In this document: one piece after another, positions 1-9,100 of the stretch | How positions within the stretch are numbered: the first letter of the stretch is position 1 | Layout: every line of letters begins with the position of its first letter | Program-made: the position numbers and the translations under genes | Assembly (NCBI GenBank): GCA_019636915.1 | Contig: JAHBWQ010000022.1 | Span: 1 to 32,893 of the forward strand | Source: Nitrospira sp. | GTDB lineage: Bacteria > Nitrospirota > Nitrospiria > Nitrospirales > Nitrospiraceae | DNA length: 32,893 nucleotides | Direction of reading: 5' to 3' | The notes under the pieces: model-generated | Seen by the model: the letters and a program-made list of their open reading frames with translations, nothing else | What the model was told of the DNA's origin: nothing | The model's database searches: none

Positions 1-2063
1 TCCACCGCCGCGTTCAACGCCAACAGATTCGTCTGGAACGCAATCTCATCGATCACCGTGATGATGTCGGCGATCTTCTTGCTGCTCTTATTGATCCCTT
101 CCATAGCCGCAATGGCCTGTTTGGTGACACTTCCGCCCTTATCCGCCGTCTCCCTGGCTTCAAGCGCCAGTTGATTGGCCTGCTTCGCGTTATCGGCGTT
201 CTGTCTCACAGTCTCCGTCATCTCTTGCATGGATGAGGCGGTTTGTTCGAGCGAGCTCGCCTGTTCGTTCGTCCGCTCCGACAGATCGCCATTGCCTCGA
301 TTGATCTCCTCGGAACCGCTCGCGACCGATTCCACGACTTCCCGAACGGTCGTGATGGTCTGAATAAGGTTCCGCACGACCGCATTGATACTGGCCTTCA
401 CCTTCTCCAGCTCGCCACGGTAGACCCCGGTCATCTCCTGCGTCAGATCGCTGACGGCAACTCGGCCCAGGATCGTTTCTGCCTCGGCCACAAGCCGCTC
501 CATATCAACCGAAGCCTGTTTTTGACCCGTCATATCGCTCGCGAACTTCACGACCTTATATGGCTTCCCCCAGGCATCGACAATCGGGTTGTACGAGGCC
601 TGCAGCCAGAGGTCTTTCCCGCCCTTCCCCAATCGATGATAGACGCCGGCATCGAATTCCCCGCGGTTGAGTTTCTGCCAAAAAGCCGCATACTCCCCGC
701 TGCTTGCATAGGCCGGGTCGCAAAACATCCGATGGTGCCGGCCTTTGATCTCATCGAGCCGATAGCCTAGGACGCTCAAAATGATTGCGTTGGCGTTTCT
801 TACCGTCCCATCCATATTGAATTCAATCATCGCCTGGCCTCGGTCGATGGCTTTCAAGATGCTCTCCGACTCAATCGCCACCAACTTCTGCGCGGTCACA
901 TCCATCGCATACTTCACGATTTTGTAGACTTTGCCTTCGGCGTTGAGAATCGGGTTATACGAGGCCTGGACCCAGACCTCCTGGCCGTTCTTGCACCGCC
1001 GAGGATACATCCCCGCATCGAACTCGCCGCGACTCAGCTTCGCCCAAAACGCCTGGTACTCGGCGCTGTTCGCATAGCCGGGATCGCAGAACATCCGATG
1101 ATGCCGGCCCGTGATCTCATCCAGACGGTATCCGAAACACTGAAGAAAATTATCATTCGCCGTGATGATCGTGCCGTCCAGCTGAAACTCGATCACGGCT
1201 TGCGCGCGGCTGATCGCGTCGGTCAAGCCGGATACCTCCGCCGTCTTCGCGGCGATCTCCCGTTCTTGGTGCTTGACCATATGCTCCAACTGCTCACCCA
1301 TCTTGTTGAACGATTGTGCGAGTTGTCCGATCTCGTCTTTCGAATCGACCACGGCCCTCGCCGCCAGATTGCCCCCCTCCAGCTTCACGACCGCCCTGCC
1401 GAGGTCGGCCAAGGAATGGCTGATCATCCGTGAGATCACCCAGCCCAAGAGCAGCCCCAGACAGACACCGGCAACTGAGAGCCCAATCAGGATATTGCGG
1501 CTGGACTCATACTGGACATTGCTTTCCCTATACACCGCTTCCGCCCGCTTCTCCTTCATCACGGCCAATGCGGAGGCCCTACTCATCACTTGCTGCGCAC
1601 CGGGGATCGCCTCATGCACCTTCTTGATCGCATTGACATTGTCGCCTCGAAGAGCCAGCTGCGCGGCTTCCTCCATCATCACCATATAAGGAGGGAAGAT
1701 TTGCTCCAGCTCTGCCGCCGTGGCTTTGACCTCGGCCAGAACAAGCAGCTTCCTGAAATCCGATAACCGATCTACGAATTGTTGTTTCAGTTTGGCGATA
1801 TCCTTGACGAACTGCTCCTTTTCCGTTTGGTCTACGGAGATAATGGTGGCGCGTGTCAACCGGCTAATACCGGTGATGGCAAGATTGACATCTTTGATCG
1901 CCGACAGCCCCTTGAGCTCCCGCTCATACAAGACCGTAATCTTGTCGTTGACGGATGAAAGCGTGGTGATTCCCAAAAGTCCGACCCCCGCCACGACCGC
2001 ACCGACCAAGCCGAACGCCAGCATCAATTTCACGACCGTCTTCAGATCCCTGAGCTTCGTCAT
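1..2063 (-). CDS. Membrane chemoreceptor (MCP) with two PAS domains, 3' end cut by window edge
   Basis: This is a methyl-accepting chemotaxis protein that passes ligand signals to CheA/CheW at the inner membrane. I translated it directly: 687 codons are visible and the C-terminus lies outside the window. The order is a first membrane segment (about residues 13-35), a four-helix-bundle type periplasmic sensor (36-190), a second membrane segment (191-213), a HAMP linker (214-266), two cytoplasmic PAS domains (about 285-395 and 407-517) and the start of the coiled-coil signalling domain. The sequence breaks off inside the conserved tip ([17 protein letters not shown]). PAS domains between HAMP and the signalling domain suggest a second, cytoplasmic input such as redox or a small ligand. 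The ATG at 2063 has GGAG four bases upstream and AGGAGGG further up. A sigma-28-like promoter lies about 230 bp upstream. The sensor half resembles that of the receptor ending at 17864. The ligand is unknown. Confidence 0.93.
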   Translation of the reverse strand, partial: MTKLRDLKTVVKLMLAFGLVGAVVAGVGLLGITTLSSVNDKITVLYERELKGLSAIKDVNLAITGISRLTRATIISVDQTEKEQFVKDIAKLKQQFVDRLSDFRKLLVLAEVKATAAELEQIFPPYMVMMEEAAQLALRGDNVNAIKKVHEAIPGAQQVMSRASALAVMKEKRAEAVYRESNVQYESSRNILIGLSVAGVCLGLLLGWVISRMISHSLADLGRAVVKLEGGNLAARAVVDSKDEIGQLAQSFNKMGEQLEHMVKHQEREIAAKTAEVSGLTDAISRAQAVIEFQLDGTIITANDNFLQCFGYRLDEITGRHHRMFCDPGYANSAEYQAFWAKLSRGEFDAGMYPRRCKNGQEVWVQASYNPILNAEGKVYKIVKYAMDVTAQKLVAIESESILKAIDRGQAMIEFNMDGTVRNANAIILSVLGYRLDEIKGRHHRMFCDPAYASSGEYAAFWQKLNRGEFDAGVYHRLGKGGKDLWLQASYNPIVDAWGKPYKVVKFASDMTGQKQASVDMERLVAEAETILGRVAVSDLTQEMTGVYRGELEKVKASINAVVRNLIQTITTVREVVESVASGSEEINRGNGDLSERTNEQASSLEQTASSMQEMTETVRQNADNAKQANQLALEARETADKGGSVTKQAIAAMEGINKSSKKIADIITVIDEIAFQTNLLALNAAV

Positions 2064-2292
2064 ACTGCTCCTGCCCTCCTGTCGGCTCTGTGTGTCATGT
2101 CTCAAGTGGCCGGCCCTGTACTCAATCGTTGGTAGGCCAAACTTCTCGGGGTTTCATTGCTTACCGAGAGAATGGATCCTGCTCACTGAAGCCTGCTCCG
2201 CGCGTCAGCGCTGCTCTTCTCTCATGCGAAGACGCATAGCCATTCAGCGACACCGGTCACCAGGCCAGACGTAACCCAACGGTCTTCTCGTT
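2064..2292 (-). other. Long untranslated leader of the 2063 chemoreceptor
   Basis: I see no gene between the receptor start at 2063 and the next stop at 2410. If the sigma-28-like promoter just upstream is used, the mRNA has a leader of roughly 220 bases. It can form short stems, for example ATGCG-TCTT-CGCAT at 2224-2237 and TCTCGG/CCGAGA around 2144-2170. I recognised no riboswitch class. Confidence 0.3.
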
Positions 2293-2319
2293 GTATCGGT
2301 TGTCTCGTGCCAGACTTGA
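2293..2319 (-). promoter_or_regulatory. Sigma-28 (FliA)-like promoter for the 2063 chemoreceptor
   Basis: On the minus strand the -35 element TCAAGTCT (2312-2319) is followed after exactly 11 bases by ACCGATAC (2293-2300). The flagellar sigma-28 consensus is TAAAGTTT-N11-GCCGATAA, often TCAAG at -35. The match is 6 of 8 in each half with the expected spacing. It sits in a non-coding gap and points at a chemoreceptor, a typical sigma-28 target. Confidence 0.55.
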
Positions 2320-2409
2320 GAAAGCCCACCACAGTCGAAACCGGCAGAATTGCCGTGATTTGAAGACGATGTCGTGCCTGAATCTGACGCTCAACGGCGC
2401 CGCACCCTG

Positions 2410-4827
2410 CTAGAACTCTTGGAATTCGTCGCCGCCACAGTCAGGACGCTCTTTCCCATTGTTCGCGGGCAGGCCGGAGGCAACCTTGCCCCTGGGGATG
2501 ACCGTTCTCGACGCCATCTGCGCAGCCTCCCGGCCTTTCCCGATTGCGGCAACAGACGCGCGTGGTTGAACCGACGGCGTGCCCATTTTGCCGTAGACAT
2601 CACGAATGGTGTGCGCAACGGACCGTCTGAGATCGTCGACCGGCGACATCTCGGCTTTCTGCGATTCTGTCGCCTGCAGTTTGAACTGCATCACTCGCTG
2701 CAGAAGAGATTGCGCCTGAGATTGAAGCGATTGGCTCGCGCTGGTGGTTTCTTCCACGAGCGCGGCATTCTGCTGCGTCACATCGTCCATCGACAGGATG
2801 GACTTGTTGACCTGATCGATGCCGCACGACTGCTCCTGCGAGGCGGCACTGATCTCCGCGATGATATCGGTCACGTGCTTCACCGATCTGACGATCTCTC
2901 CGAGTGTCTTTCCCGATTGATTGACCAGCTCGCTCCCATCCGTCACCCGCTGGATCGATTCATTGATCAACCCTTTGATCTCTTTGGCCGCCGTCGCCGA
3001 CCGTTGAGCCAGGTTCCGCACCTCCGCCGCCACCACCGCAAAGCCCCGCCCATGTTCACCGGCTCGTGCCGCTTCCACCGCCGCGTTCAGGGCCAAGAGG
3101 TTGGTCTGGAACGCGATCTCGTCGATCACGGTAATGATGTCGGCAATCTTCTTGCTGCTCCTGTTAATCTCCTCCATGGCGCCCACTGCACGCTCAGTGA
3201 CCACTCCGCCCTTGTCCGCTGTTTCCCTCGCCGCAATGGCCAGTTGATTGGCCTGCTTCGCGTTGTCCGCATTCTGCTTGACCGTGCTCGTGATCTCTTC
3301 CATCGAGGCACTGGTCTCTTCCAACGCCGAAGCCTGTTGACTGGTGCGTAGGGAGAGGTCTTCGTTCCCTTTCGTAATCTGTTGTGACCCTGCCAGCACG
3401 CTTTCAACCGCTTCTCGCACCGCCCAGAGAGTCTGCGACATATTACAGACTACGGAATTAATGCTGCCCTTGATACTTTCAAACTCACCCTGGTACGCGC
3501 CGGTCATTTCCTGGGTGAGATCGTTGGCGGCCAAACATCCCAATATCCGCCGCGCCTCTTGGAGCGGCTTCACGACCGCATCAAGCAACCGATTGACGTT
3601 TTCCGTCAACTCCCTCGATGGGCCGGTGAATTCCTCGGACTTGATGCGCTCAGACAAGTCCCCGACGGCTGCTGCCTCGATCATCTGTTCGACTTTATTC
3701 TGAGCCCGCTTTTGGTCCGTGATATCGGTTGCAAGCGCCACCACTTTGAACGTTCGTCCCATCTCATCTTTGATCAAATTGTAGGAGGCTTGCACCCACA
3801 ACTCCTTGCCGCTCTTGCCCACGATCCGATAGACGCCCGTCTCGAACTCGCCGCGACCTAACTTCTGCCAGAAGGCCGTGTACTCGCCGCTGTTCGCGTA
3901 GGCCTGGTCACAGAACATCCGATGATGCCAGCCCTTGATTTCCTCGAGACGGTACCCCGTGGCTTTCAGAAAATTCTCGTTCGCCGTGAGCACCGTTCCG
4001 TCGAGCGTGAATTCGATACAGAGATACGATTGATCGATCGCATCCACGATGCCTTTCATATTGTGCCGCGCGATTTCCTGTTCGGTAATGTCATACCGCA
4101 CACCCAAGTACTTTCGTGGCTTCCCTGTCTTCTTGTCCATAAATGGCGCAATCACGGCATCGACATAATAGGGCGTCCCATCTTTCGCGCGATTCTTCAC
4201 GACGCCACGGAAGATCTGCCCTCGCCCGATCGTCGCCCACATCTGCTTGAAGACCTCCTTCGGCATATCCGGATGGCGGGTGGTATTATGTCCATGGCCG
4301 ATCAATTCATCCTGCGGATACTTCGAGACGTGAAGGAATTTATCATTGACCGTCACAATCGTGCCCTTCAGATCCGCCTCCGAGACGATACTGGTGAGAT
4401 TCATGATGTCCTGACGAACCTTGAGTTCTTCTCGCGTCTGCTCAAGTTCCATCTGAATCGCCGTCCCCTGTGTCGCAAACACCACGACCTTGCCGCGCTT
4501 CCCCATCGGGACATACCATGCATGCAGCCACACTTCTTTTCCGTCCTTACCACGATAGGGATGGAGGCCGGATTCGGACGAGCCGCAACTGAGCTTCTCC
4601 CACACAGCCTGGTAGGCCGGACCGGCCACGAAGCTCGGCTCGCAGAGTATTCGATGGGACTGTCCCTTGATCTCCGAGAGAGAATACCCCAAGGTCGTGA
4701 GGAACTTGTCGTTCGCGGTGCGGACCATCCCGTCATGGGTGAGCTCGACAATCAATTGAGTCTTAGTCAACGCGTTGCCGTATGCCTCCAGATCCGTCAT
4801 CCCCAACATCTTCCTGAACAGGGCCAT
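2410..4827 (-). CDS. Soluble chemoreceptor (MCP) with three PAS domains
   Basis: This cytoplasmic methyl-accepting chemotaxis protein has 805 residues and no membrane segment. Three PAS domains lie at about 20-120, 130-250 and 255-370. A HAMP-like linker and the long coiled-coil signalling domain follow, with the conserved tip near 570-615 ([17 protein letters not shown]). The second PAS carries the NTTRHPDMP stretch typical of Aer-like PAS domains, which suggests redox or oxygen sensing, but no cofactor is proven. The protein ends in EFQEF after a variable linker, which fits the CheR-tether pattern x-aromatic-x-x-aromatic. I chose the ATG at 4827 because AAAGGAG lies eight bases upstream; an in-frame ATG at 4896 would place that ribosome site inside the coding region. 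It closely resembles the receptor at 13510-15789, so the two are probably paralogues. Confidence 0.93.
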   Translation of the reverse strand: MALFRKMLGMTDLEAYGNALTKTQLIVELTHDGMVRTANDKFLTTLGYSLSEIKGQSHRILCEPSFVAGPAYQAVWEKLSCGSSESGLHPYRGKDGKEVWLHAWYVPMGKRGKVVVFATQGTAIQMELEQTREELKVRQDIMNLTSIVSEADLKGTIVTVNDKFLHVSKYPQDELIGHGHNTTRHPDMPKEVFKQMWATIGRGQIFRGVVKNRAKDGTPYYVDAVIAPFMDKKTGKPRKYLGVRYDITEQEIARHNMKGIVDAIDQSYLCIEFTLDGTVLTANENFLKATGYRLEEIKGWHHRMFCDQAYANSGEYTAFWQKLGRGEFETGVYRIVGKSGKELWVQASYNLIKDEMGRTFKVVALATDITDQKRAQNKVEQMIEAAAVGDLSERIKSEEFTGPSRELTENVNRLLDAVVKPLQEARRILGCLAANDLTQEMTGAYQGEFESIKGSINSVVCNMSQTLWAVREAVESVLAGSQQITKGNEDLSLRTSQQASALEETSASMEEITSTVKQNADNAKQANQLAIAARETADKGGVVTERAVGAMEEINRSSKKIADIITVIDEIAFQTNLLALNAAVEAARAGEHGRGFAVVAAEVRNLAQRSATAAKEIKGLINESIQRVTDGSELVNQSGKTLGEIVRSVKHVTDIIAEISAASQEQSCGIDQVNKSILSMDDVTQQNAALVEETTSASQSLQSQAQSLLQRVMQFKLQATESQKAEMSPVDDLRRSVAHTIRDVYGKMGTPSVQPRASVAAIGKGREAAQMASRTVIPRGKVASGLPANNGKERPDCGGDEFQEF

Positions 4828-4940
4828 CGGTACGACTCCTTTCCGTTCGGCAACATCCATCTGTGCACATAGGATGCGACACCACCCCTGTGCCACGGCT
4901 TATCGCTCACCTCTTCCCATAAACCGATCGGTCGCTTCAC

Positions 4941-4992
4941 AAATAAAAAGGCGCATTCCGGCGCTCTCAAAGGGAGCGGCGGAGTGCGCCTT
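4941..4992 (-). terminator. Strong rho-independent terminator
   Basis: On the minus strand a long GC-rich hairpin, left arm AAGGCGCACTCCG (4980-4992) and right arm CGGAATGCGCCTT (4948-4960), with an inner CGCTC/GAGCG extension, runs straight into TTTTTATTT. The outer arms pair at 12 of 13 positions. It could end the response-regulator transcript from 5207. It also sits about 120 bases downstream of a sigma-28-like promoter. Confidence 0.8.
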
Positions 4993-5064
4993 CAACTGAC
5001 AGGTCTCGCTCCTGCCCGCCCAGGCCGTCAGGCCACACGCCTAACCGATAGGAAATGCCTTGCT
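4941..5064 (-). ncRNA. Candidate sigma-28-driven small RNA or attenuated leader
   Basis: A sigma-28-like promoter at 5071-5097 would start a transcript near 5064, and the strong terminator at 4941-4992 would end it after about 120 bases. I see no convincing open reading frame in it. The product would be a small RNA, or the terminator would act as an attenuator in front of the chemoreceptor at 4827. This is inferred from the promoter-terminator pairing alone. It matches no RNA family I know. Confidence 0.35.
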
Positions 5065-5070
5065 ATGGCT

Positions 5071-5097
5071 CTATCGGCTGAGGAGGACAAAGCTTGA
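5071..5097 (-). promoter_or_regulatory. Sigma-28 (FliA)-like promoter upstream of the terminator and chemoreceptor
   Basis: On the minus strand TCAAGCTT (5090-5097) is followed after 11 bases by GCCGATAG (5071-5078). The -10 half matches the sigma-28 consensus GCCGATAA at 7 of 8 positions and the -35 half at 6 of 8. The -10 region is also one arm of an inverted repeat, CCGATAG/CTATCGG (5045-5051 and 5071-5077), which could fold in the RNA or bind a regulator. Confidence 0.6.
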
Positions 5098-5151
5098 GCG
5101 GAGCCAAGCACGGAGGCCGAGCGACAGACGACGTGGTTGACGAAACAGATC

Positions 5152-5180
5152 GCCCGTGCCGCAAGCCACATGGCACGGGC
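5152..5180. repeat. Perfect 9-bp inverted repeat after the response regulator gene
   Basis: GCCCGTGCC at 5152-5160 pairs with GGCACGGGC at 5172-5180 around an 11-base loop. It lies 27 bases beyond the stop of the response regulator. No T-run follows on either strand, so it is not a classical terminator. It may stabilise the 3' end of the mRNA. Confidence 0.4.
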
Positions 5181-5206
5181 CATATCCATCAGCGGATCAT
5201 GCGCGA

Positions 5207-5965
5207 TCACTCATCCGCACGAAGCAACTGTTCGATTTTAGTCCTGAGGAGCCCCAGTTCTTTGGACCGAAAGGAGTTTTTTGTCTTTGCGAGCACCTCG
5301 ACTGTCCCCTCGAGCGCGGCTCGATAAGCCGTGAGTCTGGGGCACTCCATCATTCGGCACACATCAGTGGGCGCCTCGGCATGGCTCAGGAATTGGCTTG
5401 TCAGCACAGACCGGAGCCTATCGGACAAAATGGCCATCTTGGTAAAACCTTGCGAGAGATAAGTATCCAGCGACCAGGCCAACTCCGACTCGTTGGTGCC
5501 GCTTCCCATCGGAGGGAGGTCCTGATGCAGATGTTCCAATGATGTGACCAGTCGTCTCGCCTCCTCGCGCACGGCGGCAGTCATCCGCAGCATCGTTGTC
5601 TTTTTCACCGCCTCGCCCACCGCCCGACGCAGATCCGGCCAATCCACCGGCTTCAGCAAATAATCGGTGAATGAGAGACGTAGAGACTCCACGGCGGTCT
5701 GAACCGAGGGATAGCCCGTCACGAGTACGATCGGCAACACCGGAAAGCGGCTGCGGACGTCCCGGAGAAATTCAAACTGCATGTTCCCCGGCATGCGGAT
5801 GTCGGAAACAAGCACATCGTGCTCCCTCGTCAGCAACCGGTTGGCCTCGTCGGAATCCACTGCACAATCGCAGCAATACCCTTCTTGCTCAAACAGTCTG
5901 GCCGTCGAGCGACGGAACGTCTCTTCATCGTCCGCTAAGAGAATTCTCGGGGCGTCAAGCAACAT
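5207..5965 (-). CDS. Response regulator with helical C-terminal domain, likely partner of the multi-PAS kinase
   Basis: This 252-residue protein has an N-terminal receiver domain (about 6-122). The acidic pair is D12-D13, the phosphorylated aspartate is D55 in SDIRMPG, and the switch Thr (LVTGYPS) and conserved Lys (YLLKPVD) follow. The remaining 130 residues look helical and carry no DNA-binding, GGDEF, HD or AAA motif that I recognise, so the output is unknown and may be protein binding. The ATG at 5965 has a full AGGAGGT eight bases upstream (5974-5980). The gene follows the giant histidine kinase after a 151-bp gap that holds a palindromic repeat, which suggests a kinase-regulator pair on one transcript. 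Confidence 0.88.
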   Translation of the reverse strand: MLLDAPRILLADDEETFRRSTARLFEQEGYCCDCAVDSDEANRLLTREHDVLVSDIRMPGNMQFEFLRDVRSRFPVLPIVLVTGYPSVQTAVESLRLSFTDYLLKPVDWPDLRRAVGEAVKKTTMLRMTAAVREEARRLVTSLEHLHQDLPPMGSGTNESELAWSLDTYLSQGFTKMAILSDRLRSVLTSQFLSHAEAPTDVCRMMECPRLTAYRAALEGTVEVLAKTKNSFRSKELGLLRTKIEQLLRADE

Positions 5966-5993
5966 AGGTCATGACCTCCTGTGTGATTATGAA

Positions 5994-6115
5994 GTTTCAG
6001 GTTTCTGGTTCAATGTTTCATGTTCGACGCTTCACGCTTTTCTGGCGCTTCACATTCCGAATTGCAGGTTGTCCGACGACTCGAAACTTCAAATCCGACA
6101 CGTTAAGCCTGAAAC
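5994..6115. repeat. Divergent copy of the intergenic palindromic repeat family
   Basis: The gap between kinase stop and regulator start is filled by a long imperfect palindrome with ends GTTTCAGG (5994-6001) and CCTGAAAC (6108-6115). The body contains CGACGCTTCACGC and GGCGCTTCAC, the core word of the repeat family seen at 12948, 13408, 21303, 22109 and 24543. Confidence 0.5.
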
Positions 6116-6116
6116 A

Positions 6117-9100
6117 TTACACTTTTACTCCCACCCTATCCCGTGGCAAGCGCATGGTGAATGTCGATCCGCAATGTACCTGCGTGTCGACCTCAATCGT
6201 TCCGCCCATCGCCTGCACCAAACTCTGCGAGACGGAAAGACCGAGCCCCATCCCCTTCTGATCCCGCCCGGTCTTTGTCGTATAAAACGGGTCGAAAATA
6301 TGCGGCAGATGCTCGGGTGCAATACCGGCTCCCTGGTCGCTCACCACCAACCGAACTCCCTCGGCCTCCTCCCGCAGGCTGAGCGTGATCGTCCCCCCTT
6401 CGGGGGAGCACTCAACGGCATTGGTCAGTAAATTCAGCAGGATTTGCATGAGATCCCCTCGCGGCACACAGAGCCACTGGAGAGCGGACATCAGATCGAC
6501 GACGAACTTCAACCGCCGCTGCTGCAGCCGCGGCGTGAGCAACGCTTCCAGATCCGTCACCAGGGTCCAGACATCCACCATCTCGTCTGAGCGAGTTTTC
6601 GGTCGACAGAGTTGATACATGTTCTGGATGATCGAGGCCACACGAGCAATCTCACGATCGATCAGCCCGGCGAACTCCGCGCTCGGATGGGCCGGATCGA
6701 TCGCCTGCCGGACGAGCGTGAAGGCGTTTTTGATCCCGGCGATCGGGTTGTTGATTTCATGCGCGACGCCGGCCGCGAGACGGCCCATCGCCGCCAGTTT
6801 TTCTGTCTGCGCGCGCTGCGATTCCAGCTTGGCGATTTCGGCGGTCCGCTCGGCAACCTGGCATTCGAGCTCTTCCGTCCGTCGAAGCCGTTCAACCTCA
6901 AGATGCTTCCTCTCCGTAATATCGCGTCCTGCCACTAAACGAACTTCCTTTCCACGATAGTGATAAGGTCTGACAACAACTTCACCGGGAAAGGTGGTGC
7001 CATCCTTGCGGCACGCGATGGTTTCGTACGGTCCTCTCACACCATCCCGCATATTGGCGGTGACTCGGTCGAGAGATTCCTCGGCAATGAGATCCAAGAT
7101 TGATCGGCCGAGCAGTTCGCCTGGTTGGTAGCCGAACATCCGTTCCAAACCTGGATTGACTTCAAGCAAGACCCCCTGATCGTGAATGGCGATGCCGTCG
7201 AATGTCGCTTCTGTCAGCAACTTGTACCGCAATTCACTCTCTCGGATCGTCTCCTCTGCTCGGGTGCGCTCAGCAATCTCTTCCTGAAGGGACTGATTCA
7301 TGAGGGCGAGCTGTGTCGTGCGTTCGGCAACTCGTTGTTCGAGTTCAGCATGAGCGACCCGCAAGGCCTGCTCGGCATTTCTCTGCTCCGTGATATCGGA
7401 AATCGATCCGACCATGCGGATCGGACGACCAGAGGTATCCCACACCGCCTGGCCTCGGTCGCGGAACCAGCGATACCCGCCGTCCTTCATCTTCACCCGT
7501 ACTTCCACGTCATAGGGTTCACGCCGGTCAAGGTGACGACGGGTCGCGCGATCGACCCGATCGGCGTCCTCCGGATGCACCAATCTGATCCACGAAGCAT
7601 AGGTCGGGACGAAGTCGCTTGACTCAAGCCCGAACAGTTCACGATGGCGGTCGGACCAATACCGTTCTCCCGTCGGAACATTCCAATCCCAAATGCCGTC
7701 GTTGGTCGCGCGAGCCGCCAATTCAAACCGTTGCTCACTTTCGAGGACCGCGGCTTCCGCCTGTTTGCGGGCCGTAATGTCCTCCGAAAAGATCACGATC
7801 CCGCCGACGGTCCCTTCGGGCCTCAGCCACGGACGGATCTCCCAGCGCGACCACTCCGTGCGGCCGTCGAGCCGGACAAAGGAATCCTCCGCACAGCCCT
7901 CAACGGCACCGGCCAAACATCGGCGATGAACGACTTTCCACCGGTCGGGAATCTCCGGGAAGACCTCATAGTGGCTTCGTCCGATCAACCGCTGATCACC
8001 CAGATGATAATCCTCTCTCCAGCGCCGGCTCACGGCGAGATACCGCATCTCTCGGTCGAGCATCGCCAACGCGACCGGGCTGTGTTCGATGAACAGCCGA
8101 AAATGCTCCTCCCGCTCGGCCAGCACCGCCTCGATCTTTTTGCGGGCGGAGACGTCTTCGCAGACGATGAGCGCCACCGGTCCCGCTGCTTCCGTACCGA
8201 TGATCCGCACCCGCTCTCGCACCCAGATGATCGTCCCGTCCTTTGTTTTTTTTCTGAACTCCAATGACTCGATGCTGCCGGTCGCATCGGCGAAGATCCT
8301 GACCAGTTCCTGGCGAACGAACGCGTGATCCTCTTCGTACACGACGTCGGACACCGGTCGGCCGATCAGCTCATCAGGATGATACCCCAACTGCTGAGAT
8401 CCGAAGCGGTTGACGGACAGAATCGTGCCGTCCGGCGCCACGGTGAAATACATGGAGGGATTATCATCATACAAGCTGCGGAGCCGTTCCTCGCTTTCCC
8501 GCATGGCCGCTTCCGATCGTTTGCGTTCAGTGATATCGCGCACGACGGCGACCACATACTCTCTCTCGTGGCGGATGATCTGTGCGACGACTTCCACGGG
8601 AAAGGTCGTGCCGTCCTTGCGCCGGCGCACACTTTCGATCCGCAAGGGGACAACGGTGTCCTGCAAATGCCGCATATGCTTCTGAAACACAGGAGGCGTG
8701 ACCAGCGGGTCGATGTCCGGCACGGTCAAGCTCGACAATTCCTCCCGCGTATAGCCGATGCTCTCATGCGACCGCCGATTGCCGTCGAGAAATCGTCCGC
8801 TGGAGGGATCGATGACCTCGATGGAATCCGTCACCTGATCCAGCAAGACCCGAAACAGTTTCAGGTCCGCTTCCCGCCGCCTCTGCCTGGTGATGTCGCG
8901 AAACGACGAGACCACGCCGAGCGGCGGCCGGTCCACGTCCGAGACAATGGGCTGCGTGTTGATCGAAAGCCACACGATCGCCCCGTCGGGCCGATGCACA
9001 CCCATGACGACGTTCTCGGAAGCGCGGCCGGTTCGGAGCGTTTCCATCGCCGGATGGCTCTCTCCGGGAAACGGCGAGCCGTCTTCGTAGATCGCCCGCC

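Noticed and set aside
3922-4872. Plus-strand open frame of 316 codons, and the similar one at 2374-3351
   Set aside because: Both are antisense shadows of the soluble chemoreceptor at 2410-4827.
4861-4920. TGGCAC-containing sequence upstream of the 4827 chemoreceptor as a sigma-54 promoter
   Set aside because: The -12 element lacks the required GC at the right distance (GT instead), and no enhancer-type site is visible.
4941-5064. The leader before the 4827 chemoreceptor as a c-di-GMP riboswitch
   Set aside because: I could not find the conserved GEMM core or its tetraloop-receptor bases.
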